DNA of 64,000 bases. It comes from Verrucomicrobiota bacterium. GTDB taxonomy: Bacteria; Verrucomicrobiota; Verrucomicrobiia; Limisphaerales; J093. Below, one piece after another: positions 34,794 through 43,777 of this stretch. The notes under the pieces are model-generated. The model made no database searches. It saw nothing but the letters and a program-made list of their open reading frames with translations, and was not told the DNA's origin. The position numbers were made by a program, and so were the translations under genes. The DNA is taken from positions 1-64,000 of the forward strand of contig VHCO01000009.1 in the NCBI GenBank assembly GCA_016871715.1. The letters are read 5' to 3'. The first letter of the stretch is position 1. Each line of letters begins with the position of its first letter.

Positions 34794-35537
34794 ATGTCGT
34801 CCCAGCACGTATTCATCAACGAGGTTTACCTGAGCGTCCAGGGCGAAAGCACCTGGGCGGGGTTGCCGTGCGTCTTTGTCCGGTTCACGGCCTGTAACCT
34901 CCGCTGCTCGTACTGCGATACCGCGTACGCGTTCAGCGCGGGCCGGCGCTGGAACTTGGGCGAGTTGCTGGCGGAAGTCCGCCGTTTGGCCGCGCCCTAT
35001 GCCGATGCCGCCTCCGCCACCCCCGCCGGGTGGCCGCTGGTCGAGTTGACCGGTGGCGAACCGCTGCTGCAGCCGGGCGCCGGCACCCTGATGACCGCGT
35101 TGTGCAATGCCGGGTTCACCGTCCTGCTCGAAACCAGCGGCGCGCTCGACATCGCACCCGTCGATCCGCGCGTACACCGCATCATGGACCTCAAATGCCC
35201 GAGCAGCGGCGAAGTCGACCGGAACCGCTGGGCGAACCTGGGACACCTGCGCGCCACGGACCAAGTCAAATTCGTGATCGGCACTGTCGAGGACTACACC
35301 TGGGCGAAGGCGGTGCTGGCCGAGCACCGCTTGGCATCCGTCTGTCCGGTGCTCTTCTCCTGGGCCACGCCCCTCGAGGGGCGCCAACCCGATCCGACGC
35401 TCAAGCCAATCCCCGCCGGGCAGACCCCGCTGACCCGGAGAGAGTTGGTCGAGCGAATCCTTGCCGACCACCTGCCCGTCCGGTTCCAACTCCAGATGCA
35501 CAAGTTCATCTGGCCTCCAGACGCCCGCGGTGTCTAG
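34794..35537 (+). CDS. queE: 7-carboxy-7-deazaguanine synthase (radical SAM)
   Basis: This 247-residue enzyme catalyses the radical-SAM ring contraction that gives the 7-deazaguanine core of queuosine and of related DNA modifications. The [4Fe-4S] motif CNLRCSYCD (CxxxCxxC) lies near residue 36 after FINEVYLSVQGES, a QueE hallmark that binds substrate. VELTGGEPLLQ and LETSGALDI complete the SAM site. It is cytosolic and requires Mg2+. Other que genes are not in the window, but gluQ, which acts on queuosine, is. ATG 34794 gives the standard N-terminus. Confidence 0.93.
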   Translation: MSSQHVFINEVYLSVQGESTWAGLPCVFVRFTACNLRCSYCDTAYAFSAGRRWNLGELLAEVRRLAAPYADAASATPAGWPLVELTGGEPLLQPGAGTLMTALCNAGFTVLLETSGALDIAPVDPRVHRIMDLKCPSSGEVDRNRWANLGHLRATDQVKFVIGTVEDYTWAKAVLAEHRLASVCPVLFSWATPLEGRQPDPTLKPIPAGQTPLTRRELVERILADHLPVRFQLQMHKFIWPPDARGV

Positions 35538-35583
35538 TGTCCGCGTACCCCAATGTCTGTTGTTCATAGACCAGTCTTGGAGC

Positions 35584-35600
35584 GTGGGCATCCTGCCCAC
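35584..35600. repeat. Interspersed palindrome, GTGGGCA-TCC-TGCCCAC
   Basis: This is a perfect 7-bp inverted repeat with a TCC loop, preceded by GGAGC as at 136-140. It abuts the ATG at 35601 chosen for the aminotransferase, so it either occupies the leader or has been absorbed into the N-terminus if the start is at 35553. Confidence 0.7.
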
Positions 35601-36917
35601 ATGCCGACCGACCGGAGCCTAGCCCTCCTCCGCGCCTACGAATCCCCCAACGTCACCTTCATAGCTGCGGACGGTTCCTGGCCGATCGTCTGGGAACGCG
35701 CCCGCGGCGTGACGGTGTGGGACACCGCGGGCCGCCGGTACCTGGATCTGACGGCCGCCTTCGGCGTGGCCGCCGCCGGCCATGCCAACCCCTCGGTCCT
35801 GCGCGCCGCCCAACGCCAGGCGCGCCGCCTGCTCCACGCCATGGGCGATGTGCACCCCCATGCGCGCAAGGCCGAACTGGCCCGTGAACTCAGCCGTCTC
35901 ACCTTCGAGCGCTGGGGCCGCCACGCAACCCAGTCAACCCAGATCCCGCCTCGCTCGGGCAAGACCATCTTCGGAAACTCCGGCTTCGAGGCCGTCGAGG
36001 CCGCCCTCAAGACCGCCCTCCTCGCCACGGGCAAACCGGGCGTCGTCGCGTTCGAGGGAGCGTATCATGGGTTGGGTTATGGCGCGCTCAACGCCACCCA
36101 CCGCGAGTTCTTCCGCTCGCCGTTCCGGCCGCAGTTGCGCGACTTCGCCCAGTTCGTTCCCTTCCCAACCACCCCCACCGAAATCGACCAAGTCGAGCGC
36201 ACCCTCGATCGCAGCTTCAAACGCCGCGCCATCGGGGCTGTGCTGGTCGAGCCCGTCCAAGGCCGCGGCGGCATACGGGTGCCGCCGGTCCAGTTCCTGC
36301 CGCTTCTGCGCCGGTTCTGCGACGCGCACCACGCACTGCTGATCCTGGACGAAATCTACACTGGCTTTGGACGAACCGGCCGCTGGTTCGCCTGCGAACA
36401 CGCGCGCGTCATCCCCGACGTGGTGTGCTTGGGCAAAGCGCTGACCGGCGGTTTCCCGCTCTCCGCCGCCGTCGGGCGAGCCGACCTGATGGACGCCGCC
36501 TGGCCGCGCTCGACCGGCGAGGCCATCCATACCAGCACCTTCCTCGGCCACCCGGTCGGCTGCGCCATGGCTTTGGCGCAGATCCGCGAACTGCGCGCTC
36601 GACGGCTCGTGCCGCGCAGCGCGCAGCTCGGGCGGTTCCTCCTCGCCCGGCTCGCAACGCTGCGTTGTCCGAACACCGTGCGCGCGTCGGTGCGCGGTCT
36701 TGGGCTCATGGCCGGCCTCGACCTGCGCCGCTCCGACGGCGCGCCGGCCACCGACTTGGCGCAAACGCTCGTCCGGCGGTTGCTCGAGCGCGGCTTCATC
36801 GTCCTTCCCGAAGGCGAGCATGGCAACGTCATCGGGTTCACCCCGCCGCTCACAATCGGCGAACGGCAACTCGGTCAAGCCGTCGACGCGCTCCAGGAGG
36901 CGCTCGCTTCGGGATGA
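35601..36917 (+). CDS. Class III PLP-dependent aminotransferase
   Basis: The 438-residue enzyme belongs to the ornithine/GABA/acetylornithine aminotransferase class. Motifs: YLDLTAAFGVAAAGHANP, GNSGFEAVEAALKTA for phosphate binding, ILDEIYTGFGRTG with the pyridine-binding Asp, and the Schiff-base Lys in VCLGKALTGGFPLSA. The amino donor and acceptor are not evident; some relatives make polyamines or activated amino sugars. ATG 35601 was chosen as a natural start, but an upstream in-frame ATG at 35553 would read through a palindromic repeat. The stop overlaps the rsmA start by ATGA. Confidence 0.9.
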   Translation: MPTDRSLALLRAYESPNVTFIAADGSWPIVWERARGVTVWDTAGRRYLDLTAAFGVAAAGHANPSVLRAAQRQARRLLHAMGDVHPHARKAELARELSRLTFERWGRHATQSTQIPPRSGKTIFGNSGFEAVEAALKTALLATGKPGVVAFEGAYHGLGYGALNATHREFFRSPFRPQLRDFAQFVPFPTTPTEIDQVERTLDRSFKRRAIGAVLVEPVQGRGGIRVPPVQFLPLLRRFCDAHHALLILDEIYTGFGRTGRWFACEHARVIPDVVCLGKALTGGFPLSAAVGRADLMDAAWPRSTGEAIHTSTFLGHPVGCAMALAQIRELRARRLVPRSAQLGRFLLARLATLRCPNTVRASVRGLGLMAGLDLRRSDGAPATDLAQTLVRRLLERGFIVLPEGEHGNVIGFTPPLTIGERQLGQAVDALQEALASG

Positions 36918-37753
36918 GACTCTCGGAAATGCGTCTGTGGTTGGCCACACGCGGCGTGCAACCGAGCAAGGCCCTCGGCCAGAATTTCCTCCATGACGCC
37001 AATCAAGTGCGGCGCATCGTGGCCGCCGCCGAACTGGCTGCGCACGATCGCGTGCTCGAGATCGGCCCGGGCCTGGGACCGCTCACCGAACCGCTCCTCG
37101 ACCAGTCCAGCGAGGTGTTGGCCATCGAGAAAGACGCCCGGCTGATCGAGGCGCTGCGCGAGCGGTTCGGCACGCACCCGCGGCTGCACCTCGAACACGC
37201 CGACGCCCTCGAGTGGCTGCGGGCGGCCGGGCGAGACTGGCGCGGCTGGAAGGTCGTATCCAACCTCCCCTACTCGGTCGCCTCTCCCATCCTGGTCGAG
37301 TTGGCCCAGGCCGACCACCCGCCCGACCGCCTGGTGGTGACCCTCCAGCTCGAGGTGGTCCAACGCCTGCTCGCCGAGCCCGACACCAAGGATTACGGGC
37401 TGCTGACCCTGCTCCTGCAGCTCCGCTTCGCACCCCGCGAGTGGTTCCGCATCCCGCCCACGTGCTTCTTCCCCACACCTGAGGTTGACTCGGCCAACGT
37501 CTGTTTCGTGCGCCGAGCCGAGGAGGCGCTGAGCGCCGTCCAGCGAGCCACCTTCCGCCGAGTGATCCACCGCGCCTTCTCGCAACGCCGCAAGATGATG
37601 CTCAAACTCCTCAAGACGGACTGGCCGGCGGAAACCCTGACCGGGGCGTTCGCCGCCGCGGGCCTGAACCCGACGGCTCGAGCCGAGCACGCCACGCTCG
37701 CGCAGTACATCCTGCTCGCTCGCCACCTCCAAACCGTTGACCCCAACCGCTAA
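36914..37753 (+). CDS. rsmA: 16S rRNA (adenine1518/1519-N6)-dimethyltransferase
   Basis: This 279-residue SAM methyltransferase (KsgA) dimethylates two adjacent adenines in the 3' hairpin of 16S rRNA late in 30S assembly. Seen: KALGQNFLHDANQVRRIV at the start, VLEIGPGLGPLTEPLL for SAM binding, catalytic NLPYSVASPIL, and FRRVIHRAFSQRRKMMLKLL in the C-terminal RNA-binding part. Length is normal. The start codon overlaps the aminotransferase stop (ATGA), so translation is coupled. A NUDIX gene follows after 10 bp. Confidence 0.96.
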   Translation: MRLSEMRLWLATRGVQPSKALGQNFLHDANQVRRIVAAAELAAHDRVLEIGPGLGPLTEPLLDQSSEVLAIEKDARLIEALRERFGTHPRLHLEHADALEWLRAAGRDWRGWKVVSNLPYSVASPILVELAQADHPPDRLVVTLQLEVVQRLLAEPDTKDYGLLTLLLQLRFAPREWFRIPPTCFFPTPEVDSANVCFVRRAEEALSAVQRATFRRVIHRAFSQRRKMMLKLLKTDWPAETLTGAFAAAGLNPTARAEHATLAQYILLARHLQTVDPNR

Positions 37754-37763
37754 ACCCTAAGCC

Positions 37764-38285
37764 ATGACCGACGAACAATTCGATGTCGTCGATGACCAGG
37801 ATAAGGTGATCGGCCGAGCCCCGCGCAGCGAGGTGCACCGCCGCGGCCTCAAGCACCGTGCGGTCCACGTCCTGATCTTCAACGCGCAAGGTGAGCTCTT
37901 TCTCCAACAGCGCTCGCTCCAAAAGGATTCCTGCCCAGGCCTCTGGGATTCGTCCGCCTCCGGCCACCTCGCCCCAGGCGAAACCTATGACGACTGCGCG
38001 GTGCGTGAAGTGCGCGAAGAACTGGGCTGGACGCTCGAACGCCCGCCCTCGCGCTTGTTCAAAATCGATGCTTGCCCCCAAACCGGACAGGAATTCGTTT
38101 GGGCGTATTGCGCCTACGCCGAGGGGCCCTTCGTCTTGCACCCAGAAGAAATCAGCGGCGGCGGCTGGTTCGCGCCCGAGGCCATCGCGCACTGGCTGGC
38201 GGAACGCCCGCACGAGTTTGCCGGAGCTCTGCCTCTGATCTGGGCGCGGTTCGTCGAAGCTGGCCTGGTCGTTGGCCCTCGCTAA
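37764..38285 (+). CDS. NUDIX hydrolase, YfcD/Idi-like
   Basis: The 173-residue product has the Nudix box SGHLAPGETYDDCAVREVRE followed by ELGW, and an N-terminal FDVVDDQDKVIGRAPRSEVH as in YfcD and isopentenyl-diphosphate isomerase-like proteins. The FLQQRSLQKDSCPGLWDSSA stretch is also typical of this subgroup. True Idi enzymes keep particular Cys and Glu residues that I could not confirm, so isomerase activity is uncertain. It is probably the last gene of the aminotransferase-rsmA operon. Confidence 0.86.
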   Translation: MTDEQFDVVDDQDKVIGRAPRSEVHRRGLKHRAVHVLIFNAQGELFLQQRSLQKDSCPGLWDSSASGHLAPGETYDDCAVREVREELGWTLERPPSRLFKIDACPQTGQEFVWAYCAYAEGPFVLHPEEISGGGWFAPEAIAHWLAERPHEFAGALPLIWARFVEAGLVVGPR

Positions 38286-38424
38286 CGCGGCACGCCGGGC
38301 ATCTGCCGCCCAACCAAGGTCAGGCCTGGATCCAAACGCGCTCAATGCCCGCCGGTGACCGTGTAGCCGGCCTGCCGCAGAGTCCGACGCTTCATCGCTA
38401 CGCCCCCGCCCCAACCTGCTGGGG

Positions 38425-39309
38425 TCAGCCCCGCTCGGCGCCGCGACCCGGAAAGGTCAGTTCCGCAATGCCGGACTTGTCCAGGTCCCCAAGACCCAGC
38501 TTGACCATCCGATCGTATTGCCGCTTGGTGACTGTCGCTAACGGCAGCTCGAGCCCGTGGGCCCGCGCCAACTTCAGGGCGATGCCCGAGTCCTTCGCCG
38601 CGTGCGCAGCGGAGAAGTAGCAGCTATGCTCCCGCTTCTGCATATCTTCACCGTCGGTCTCGAGCACCCTCGAGTTCGCCCCAGTTTGCGCCAGAACCTC
38701 GCGAAGCAAGTTCAAGTCGATGCCGAGGGCTTCGCCCAGGGCCAGTCCTTCGGCCAGCGCGGCCGTGTTGATGTTCATGACCATGTTGACCAGCGCCTTG
38801 ACCGTCGCCGCCTGGCCCGTGGGACCAATGTACCGCAGCGACGCGCTCAGTCTCCGCAGAATCGGTTCCGCCCGCTCGAACGCCTCGCGCCGCCCGCCGC
38901 ACACGAGGTAGAGCGTTCCCTGGCGAGCCTGCGGAATACTCGAGGCCATGCAGGCTTCCAGCGTCTGCGCTCCCACCCGAGCGGCGCGCTCTTCCACCCA
39001 AGCGTGCACCGCCGGCGTGAGCGTGGCGCAGTTCACAAACAGGCGCCCACGCGCTCGGGGCAACAGGCCGCCCCGGAAGATCGCCTTCATGGCATGATCG
39101 TCGCTGATCACGGTGAACACCACCTCAGCCAGCGCCGTGACCCGCTTCAGGTCTGCGCATGCCTCGGCCCCCAGCTCGCCCGCCAACGCCTCGGCCGCCC
39201 CCGCGTTCGTATCGTGGACGGCGACCACCGGCCAGCCGCACTCGTGCAGGCGACGTGCCATGTTTGCGCCCATGCGCCCCACTCCCACCATGCCGATCTT
39301 CTCATTCAT
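38425..39309 (-). CDS. 3-hydroxyisobutyrate dehydrogenase-like NAD(P)-dependent oxidoreductase
   Basis: This 294-residue enzyme of the beta-hydroxyacid dehydrogenase family opens MNEKIGMVGVGRMGANMARR, a Rossmann GxGxMG start. The catalytic region has TGQAATVKALVNMVMNINTA with the conserved Lys and Asn, and the C-terminal helical domain has KDSGIALKLARAHGLELPLA. Such enzymes oxidise beta-hydroxyacids such as hydroxyisobutyrate, tartronate semialdehyde and glyoxylate derivatives. The substrate is not clear, though a glycerate kinase elsewhere in the window makes tartronate semialdehyde reduction a reasonable guess. ATG 39309 gives the expected start. Confidence 0.9.
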   Translation of the reverse strand: MNEKIGMVGVGRMGANMARRLHECGWPVVAVHDTNAGAAEALAGELGAEACADLKRVTALAEVVFTVISDDHAMKAIFRGGLLPRARGRLFVNCATLTPAVHAWVEERAARVGAQTLEACMASSIPQARQGTLYLVCGGRREAFERAEPILRRLSASLRYIGPTGQAATVKALVNMVMNINTAALAEGLALGEALGIDLNLLREVLAQTGANSRVLETDGEDMQKREHSCYFSAAHAAKDSGIALKLARAHGLELPLATVTKRQYDRMVKLGLGDLDKSGIAELTFPGRGAERG

Positions 39310-39692
39310 AAGGTTGATTCTACATTCCACCACACCCACACACGACACACTCACTTCCACCCACTCCTCAACTCACTCATCACTTTTGACCCTCTTGACC
39401 ACAGACCGCCCAGATCGCAACCCCGCCCCGCCCCCCAGCTCCTCCCCCCTGCTCTCTTCCCCTTTTCCCACTCGTCCCTCTTCCCATCTCGGCATCCCAT
39501 AGAAATAGGAGAGGGTTCCCGGAGGCCGAGCAGGCAACGCGTCTCTGCTCAACCAGTTAACCCTCCGCATCGTCTCGGCCGAACATAACCGGTTTTCGGC
39601 CATGTGCATCTTCCACCACACCAACACCACCGACCAGCCCGGGCCGTCGGCCACCGGCCAACGCCGCCCGAGATAGAGTGATCGGCGAGTGA

Positions 39693-39805
39693 GTAAAAGC
39701 ATTAAGACGGGTTTTTAATTGTTGACAGCACACAGACCCACTCCACCCGGGGAGTAAGAGCATCAAGACAGTAAGAGCATCAAGACGGGTTTATAATTGT
39801 TGACA
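39693..39805. repeat. Tandem ~78-bp imperfect repeat carrying two 22-nt elements
   Basis: GTAAAAGCATTAAGACGGGT at 39693 recurs at 39771 as GTAAGAGCATCAAGACGGGT, each followed by TTWATAATTGTTGACAGC-type sequence (39707-39727 and 39785-39805). A third, shorter GTAAGAGCATCAAGACA lies at 39754. The offset between full copies is 78 bp. Confidence 0.75.
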
Positions 39806-39960
39806 GCCACAGACTCACCCTTGGGGGGGGGCCTTCCTTGGTGGTGGGGTGGGTACGTCCGGTGCAATGTGGGGATCAACCGAAGCGGGTCAACTGGATT
39901 GGGCGGGAGCGAGGACGTAAAGACGTAAAGAGTTGAGCCACATGTTGACATAAGTTAATT

Positions 39961-39978
39961 GGTTTATAATCGTTGACA
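39961..39978 (-). repeat. 22-nt TGTCAAC element
   Basis: GGTTTATAATCGTTGACA here is the reverse complement of the TGTCAACGATTATAAACC form. A second GTTGACA lies 20 bp upstream, at about 39944. Confidence 0.6.
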
Positions 39979-40061
39979 GCCGACAGTTCTCTGGCGCGCC
40001 CCTGTGGCCGCCGCGCAGTGCGAGCAAGGGCGGGGGCAGCGGCCGAGCGAGGGGTGGGGAC

Positions 40062-43000
40062 CTACGGGACCTGGGCGGTTTGCGGCACGGGCTCGCGGTG
40101 GACCTCGAGGCCGCAAAGGAGCACGGCTGAACGCGCGGCGGCGTCGCTCGATGCAAGGGGTCCCGCGGGTGCCATGTCGATCTCGAGGTTGCGATCGACG
40201 CGCACACCCCTGAACTCGCGCGTGAAAGGTCGGCCCGGCCCTCCAGCCGCCTGAGAAATGTCGAGGCTAGCCACCACTCGGCCGCCCTGGAGCCGGATTT
40301 CGAGCGCGGATCGCGCTGGGCCGGCCTGCGACTCGGGCGGGGCGAGCAGGTGGAGGCGCACGGTGTAGAACGCTGCGGCGTCGCCTTCTCCCAGAAGCGG
40401 CAAGACACAACGCCGCACTCCGCGACCGAACGAGGCGAACAGCCAGGGGCGATCGGCGCTGACCGTTCCGGCCTCATCGGAGCTAACCAGCTCATAACCG
40501 CCCGCTTCCTCAAACTCGACTTGAACCTCGAGGTTCAAGCCCAGGGCCGCCCGATCGCCAGGCAGACTTGGGCGCGGGAAGGCGAACCACATTTGGTCCT
40601 GAGAGTCGCGTCGATCGCCGGGGGCGCCCAGGTTAACAGCCAGGCGTTGGACGGGCGTGTACGGCCCTGAGGCGCTGTAGATGCTCCAGCGGACGGCGTC
40701 GTGCCGCGGTTCGAGCACCAGCGTGCAGTTGATCGGATGCAGGCAAAGGCAGCCGGCGCTGGCCTCGGGGATGAGCGCCAGGCCATTGGCGGGGATGGCG
40801 TTAATCCAACAACCCAGCCGGTGGCCGGCAAAGTGGCGAATGCCGCTGTCCTGGCGCAGGTCGTAGTAACTGGTGTAACCGGAGCGCATGAAGAGCATTT
40901 GCGGGCTGGCGGAGATGGCGCCGCAATGATGGCCTGGGCGCAGGAATTGCCAGGGCGTCTCGAGCCCCGTCACGGGATGAGCGCGAGTCAACTGCCGACC
41001 GGTCCGCAGATCGTACAGCCAGGGCTCCGCCAGCACCCTGTCGCCCATGATCACCGGTCGGTGCCGGTAGTCCGCATCGCGCGCCCAGACGACCGATCCG
41101 TCTCTGGCGGACAAGGCCACCAAGCGGCGCTGTGAGAACTCGCCGGCGAGGAATTGTCGCCAGTAATGTCCGTTGGCATTTGCGCCGCAGAGCAGGAGGA
41201 TACCGTCTCGGTACATGGCCGTCAGTTCGCCGCCTCCGATGCCGATGCCGCTGCAGTCCGTGACGTCGACAGGTCGCGACCAGGCCAGGCCGCCCGTGCG
41301 GGCATCCAGGGCGACCGCCCGGCGCAGGTCCCGACTCTTGGCCGCTTGCTGGGCCGCGACCGCTGCGGGTCCGTCCAGTTGCCGCAGGCGGGATTTGTCC
41401 TGGTCGAGCAGTTGTTGTCGTTGCTCGGGTGTCAGGGTGCTGTCGATGAAGAAGACCCAGCCGTCGCCCAGGGCGATGGTGAGGTTGACGAGGTTCTGGC
41501 CTGACCAAGCCCAGAGCGTTTGGCCGGTGTGCACGTCCAGTGCGAACAAGGTCTCGGAGACGCCCAAGGCTTTGGCGACGCTGCCGTAGAGCACGCCGTC
41601 CACACAAGCCAAGTAGCCCCAACTCAACGGTTGCGAGGCGGTCACGGGAATGGGGTAAGTGGCCAGGGTCCGGCCCGTCGCGGGATCCAACCGCAGACAG
41701 GCGCCCCCAGCGGCCACAAACAAGCCGTCGGCGGTGACGGCGAGGTTGCCGCACTCCCGGGCTTTAAGGCGGGTGCGCTTGGCGCCGGGGATGTCGCGTT
41801 GCCAGAGTTCGAGGCCGTTGCAGGCGTCGTAAGCCAAGACCACCTCTTCGCCCTGGATGAACAGGCGTCCGTCCCGCGCCAGGGGCGCCGCGGCGGCGTC
41901 ATGACGATTGACCATCGGCGCGGAGCCCGGTTCACCGAACCACAATAGCCCGAGCGAGCCGCTCACCCGTTGATCGTCGCTGCAAGCCGTGTTGCCAGGC
42001 TCCGCGTATTGGTGGGTCCACTGGCCGGCGCCTGGCAGCGCGCCGCGGCGCACCAGGGCCCAGGTCCCACCGGCGTCGCCGGTTTGGCCTCGCCCGAGTC
42101 CGAGTTCGCCAATCCACTGCTCGAGTCGGCGAGCGGCGGCCGGTTGGGCGGCGAGGCCCAGGCCGGCTGGCCACCCGAGACAGACGACGCCGCCCCAGGG
42201 CTTCAGGTGACGGGTAAGGGCAGCCGGAGCGCAAGGCAGTTCGCCGGAGAGCAAGAGGCGATCCGACACGATGAGATTGGCGAAGTAGTTCGAGTAAGGC
42301 AGTTCGCTCGGATCGCCTTCGTGCAGGTCCACCCGCGCGCCGCAGAGGCCAGCCTGGGCTAGGGCCGCTCGGCCGCGACGCACTTTGGCAGGGTCGCGCT
42401 CGATGCCGATCACGTGCAGGTCGGTCCGCCGCGCCAACTCCCAAGCCAACCGCCCTTCTTCCGCGCCGACCACCAGGCAGTAGCCGCGGGTCACCTTCGC
42501 TTGGGCCAGGATGGCCTCTGCCGCGGCCGCGTACACGGGGCTCAACTCATCGGTTGGGTAAGGTTGAGAGAAGAGGACAGGCGCAACCTCCCGAACACGC
42601 TCGGGTGCCTCCCCAGCAAAACAGTAGATGTTGCCTCGGTCCGTGCTCACATAAAGGCGGCCGCCGGCAATCGCCAGTCCGCCTGCGCGGCCGGCGACGC
42701 GGCCTGACCAGGCTGGGGCACCATCGCTTCGTCGCCAGGTCACGACCTCATGGTCGCCTCCGGCGACGACCAGGTTTTCGCACAACACCAACTCCGCGTC
42801 GCAGCGGCTGGGTTGGGACCAGCGGACCGTGGGGGCGATTTCCTTCTGTCGATGCTCCTCGAGTTCCTGTTCCCGGTGCTTGAGTTCTTGTTCTTGGCTT
42901 GCTTTCGCTTCGCCCGTGGCATTGGGGATCGAGGCGCGCAGCGTGCGGATACGGAACTCGAGGGCGTTACGGCGCCGGCTGGATTGCGCATAGGCGGAGC

Positions 43001-43616
43001 GGTCTAGGGCGAGGATCTCCTGGCCGGTGGCCAGATAGGCCATGGGCCCCGCGACCGTCAGCTTTCGTCCCGGGAACCATCCGAAACCGGGCGCGCCCGA
43101 CTCCTGGCTGAGGGCGACCAGATGTTCTTGCGTGCCGGTGAGGATTTGGTCATCGGCCAGCAATGCGTAGGTTCCCCCGATCACGCCTCCGGCCCGCTCG
43201 TCTCGCCAACCGTATTCGCGATGGAACACGAGCGCGCCGGTTGCGCGGTCGAAGGCGGCTGGCAGGTCACGGCCGGAGGGCACGAAGAGTCGGGTGGGGG
43301 TGGCGAGCAAGTAACCTTGTGGGGAGAAGTCGTTGCGATATGCGCCTTGTTCGCTGAGGGTATCGCTGCGCCAGAGCACTTCGCCGTCGGCCGCCCGAAC
43401 CGCCAGCAGGTAAACCTCTTCGTGCGGGAAGATGCCCGCGGCGAAATAGGCCACCTCGTCCGCGACCAGCACCCCGGTCCGGAGGGGCCATCGCGAGATC
43501 ATGCGGCCGTTGCCCAGCAACCGCTCGGCGGTCGGTCCGCCGCGCCGTCTCCAGATCAGCTCGCCGGTCCTGGCTTTGAGGCAATAGGCGTAGCCGTCGT
43601 CGGAACCGAAAAGCAC
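40062..43616 (-). CDS. PQQ-type beta-propeller with embedded methyltransferase-like domain, N-terminus missing
   Basis: The 1184-residue frame starts inside a propeller blade (LFGSDDGYAYCLKARTGELI). The frame stays open to a stop at 43692-43694 and reads ERWRFVTEGPVRLAPTVWQG upstream, which is also blade-like, so no signal peptide or first blade remains. Quinoprotein-type repeats fill residues ~1-340 and ~590-900 (GEVLWRSD, GLELWQRD, GSVVWARD). A coiled coil is at ~238-258. Residues ~358-525 resemble a SAM methyltransferase (LVVGAEEGRLAWELA, VIGIERDP, VDLHEGDPSELPYSNYFANL). A beta domain ends the protein. Exported relatives in Planctomycetes have this fusion. Here the 5' end looks deleted, so the gene may be dead or use GTG 43616. 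Confidence 0.75.
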   Translation of the reverse strand: MLFGSDDGYAYCLKARTGELIWRRRGGPTAERLLGNGRMISRWPLRTGVLVADEVAYFAAGIFPHEEVYLLAVRAADGEVLWRSDTLSEQGAYRNDFSPQGYLLATPTRLFVPSGRDLPAAFDRATGALVFHREYGWRDERAGGVIGGTYALLADDQILTGTQEHLVALSQESGAPGFGWFPGRKLTVAGPMAYLATGQEILALDRSAYAQSSRRRNALEFRIRTLRASIPNATGEAKASQEQELKHREQELEEHRQKEIAPTVRWSQPSRCDAELVLCENLVVAGGDHEVVTWRRSDGAPAWSGRVAGRAGGLAIAGGRLYVSTDRGNIYCFAGEAPERVREVAPVLFSQPYPTDELSPVYAAAAEAILAQAKVTRGYCLVVGAEEGRLAWELARRTDLHVIGIERDPAKVRRGRAALAQAGLCGARVDLHEGDPSELPYSNYFANLIVSDRLLLSGELPCAPAALTRHLKPWGGVVCLGWPAGLGLAAQPAAARRLEQWIGELGLGRGQTGDAGGTWALVRRGALPGAGQWTHQYAEPGNTACSDDQRVSGSLGLLWFGEPGSAPMVNRHDAAAAPLARDGRLFIQGEEVVLAYDACNGLELWQRDIPGAKRTRLKARECGNLAVTADGLFVAAGGACLRLDPATGRTLATYPIPVTASQPLSWGYLACVDGVLYGSVAKALGVSETLFALDVHTGQTLWAWSGQNLVNLTIALGDGWVFFIDSTLTPEQRQQLLDQDKSRLRQLDGPAAVAAQQAAKSRDLRRAVALDARTGGLAWSRPVDVTDCSGIGIGGGELTAMYRDGILLLCGANANGHYWRQFLAGEFSQRRLVALSARDGSVVWARDADYRHRPVIMGDRVLAEPWLYDLRTGRQLTRAHPVTGLETPWQFLRPGHHCGAISASPQMLFMRSGYTSYYDLRQDSGIRHFAGHRLGCWINAIPANGLALIPEASAGCLCLHPINCTLVLEPRHDAVRWSIYSASGPYTPVQRLAVNLGAPGDRRDSQDQMWFAFPRPSLPGDRAALGLNLEVQVEFEEAGGYELVSSDEAGTVSADRPWLFASFGRGVRRCVLPLLGEGDAAAFYTVRLHLLAPPESQAGPARSALEIRLQGGRVVASLDISQAAGGPGRPFTREFRGVRVDRNLEIDMAPAGPLASSDAAARSAVLLCGLEVHREPVPQTAQVP

Positions 43617-43777
43617 GCGCCCTTGCCAGACGGTCGGCGCCAGTCGAACCGGTCCCTCGGTGACGAAGCGCCAGCGTTCCTCGCTATGGGCTCAGGTGAT
43701 GGGGTGATTCAAACGCGTGACAATGTGCCTCAAGGCATCTTAAGCTTTACACCTTTGCGACCTGAACACTGACAACC

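Larger units (their letters stand above)
39310..40061. other. Repeat-rich spacer, no gene seen
   Basis: The first part (39320-39520) is a pyrimidine-rich, low-complexity stretch (CACACCCACACACGACACAC; then CCCC/TTCC runs). From 39690 to 39980 there are three copies of the 22-nt element in minus orientation and repeated TAAGAGCATCAAGAC units. AT content rises sharply against the GC-rich background. No start-to-stop frame here looks like a protein. Confidence 0.6.

Noticed and set aside
39785-39805. Reading the 22-nt element as a sigma-70 promoter, since it holds TATAAT and TTGACA
   Set aside because: The two boxes are in the wrong order and only 2 nt apart on either strand, so they cannot form a -35/-10 pair.
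39310-40061. Attachment or tRNA site in the low-GC spacer
   Set aside because: No cloverleaf, TTCGA arm or CCA-like end was seen, and there is no integrase nearby.
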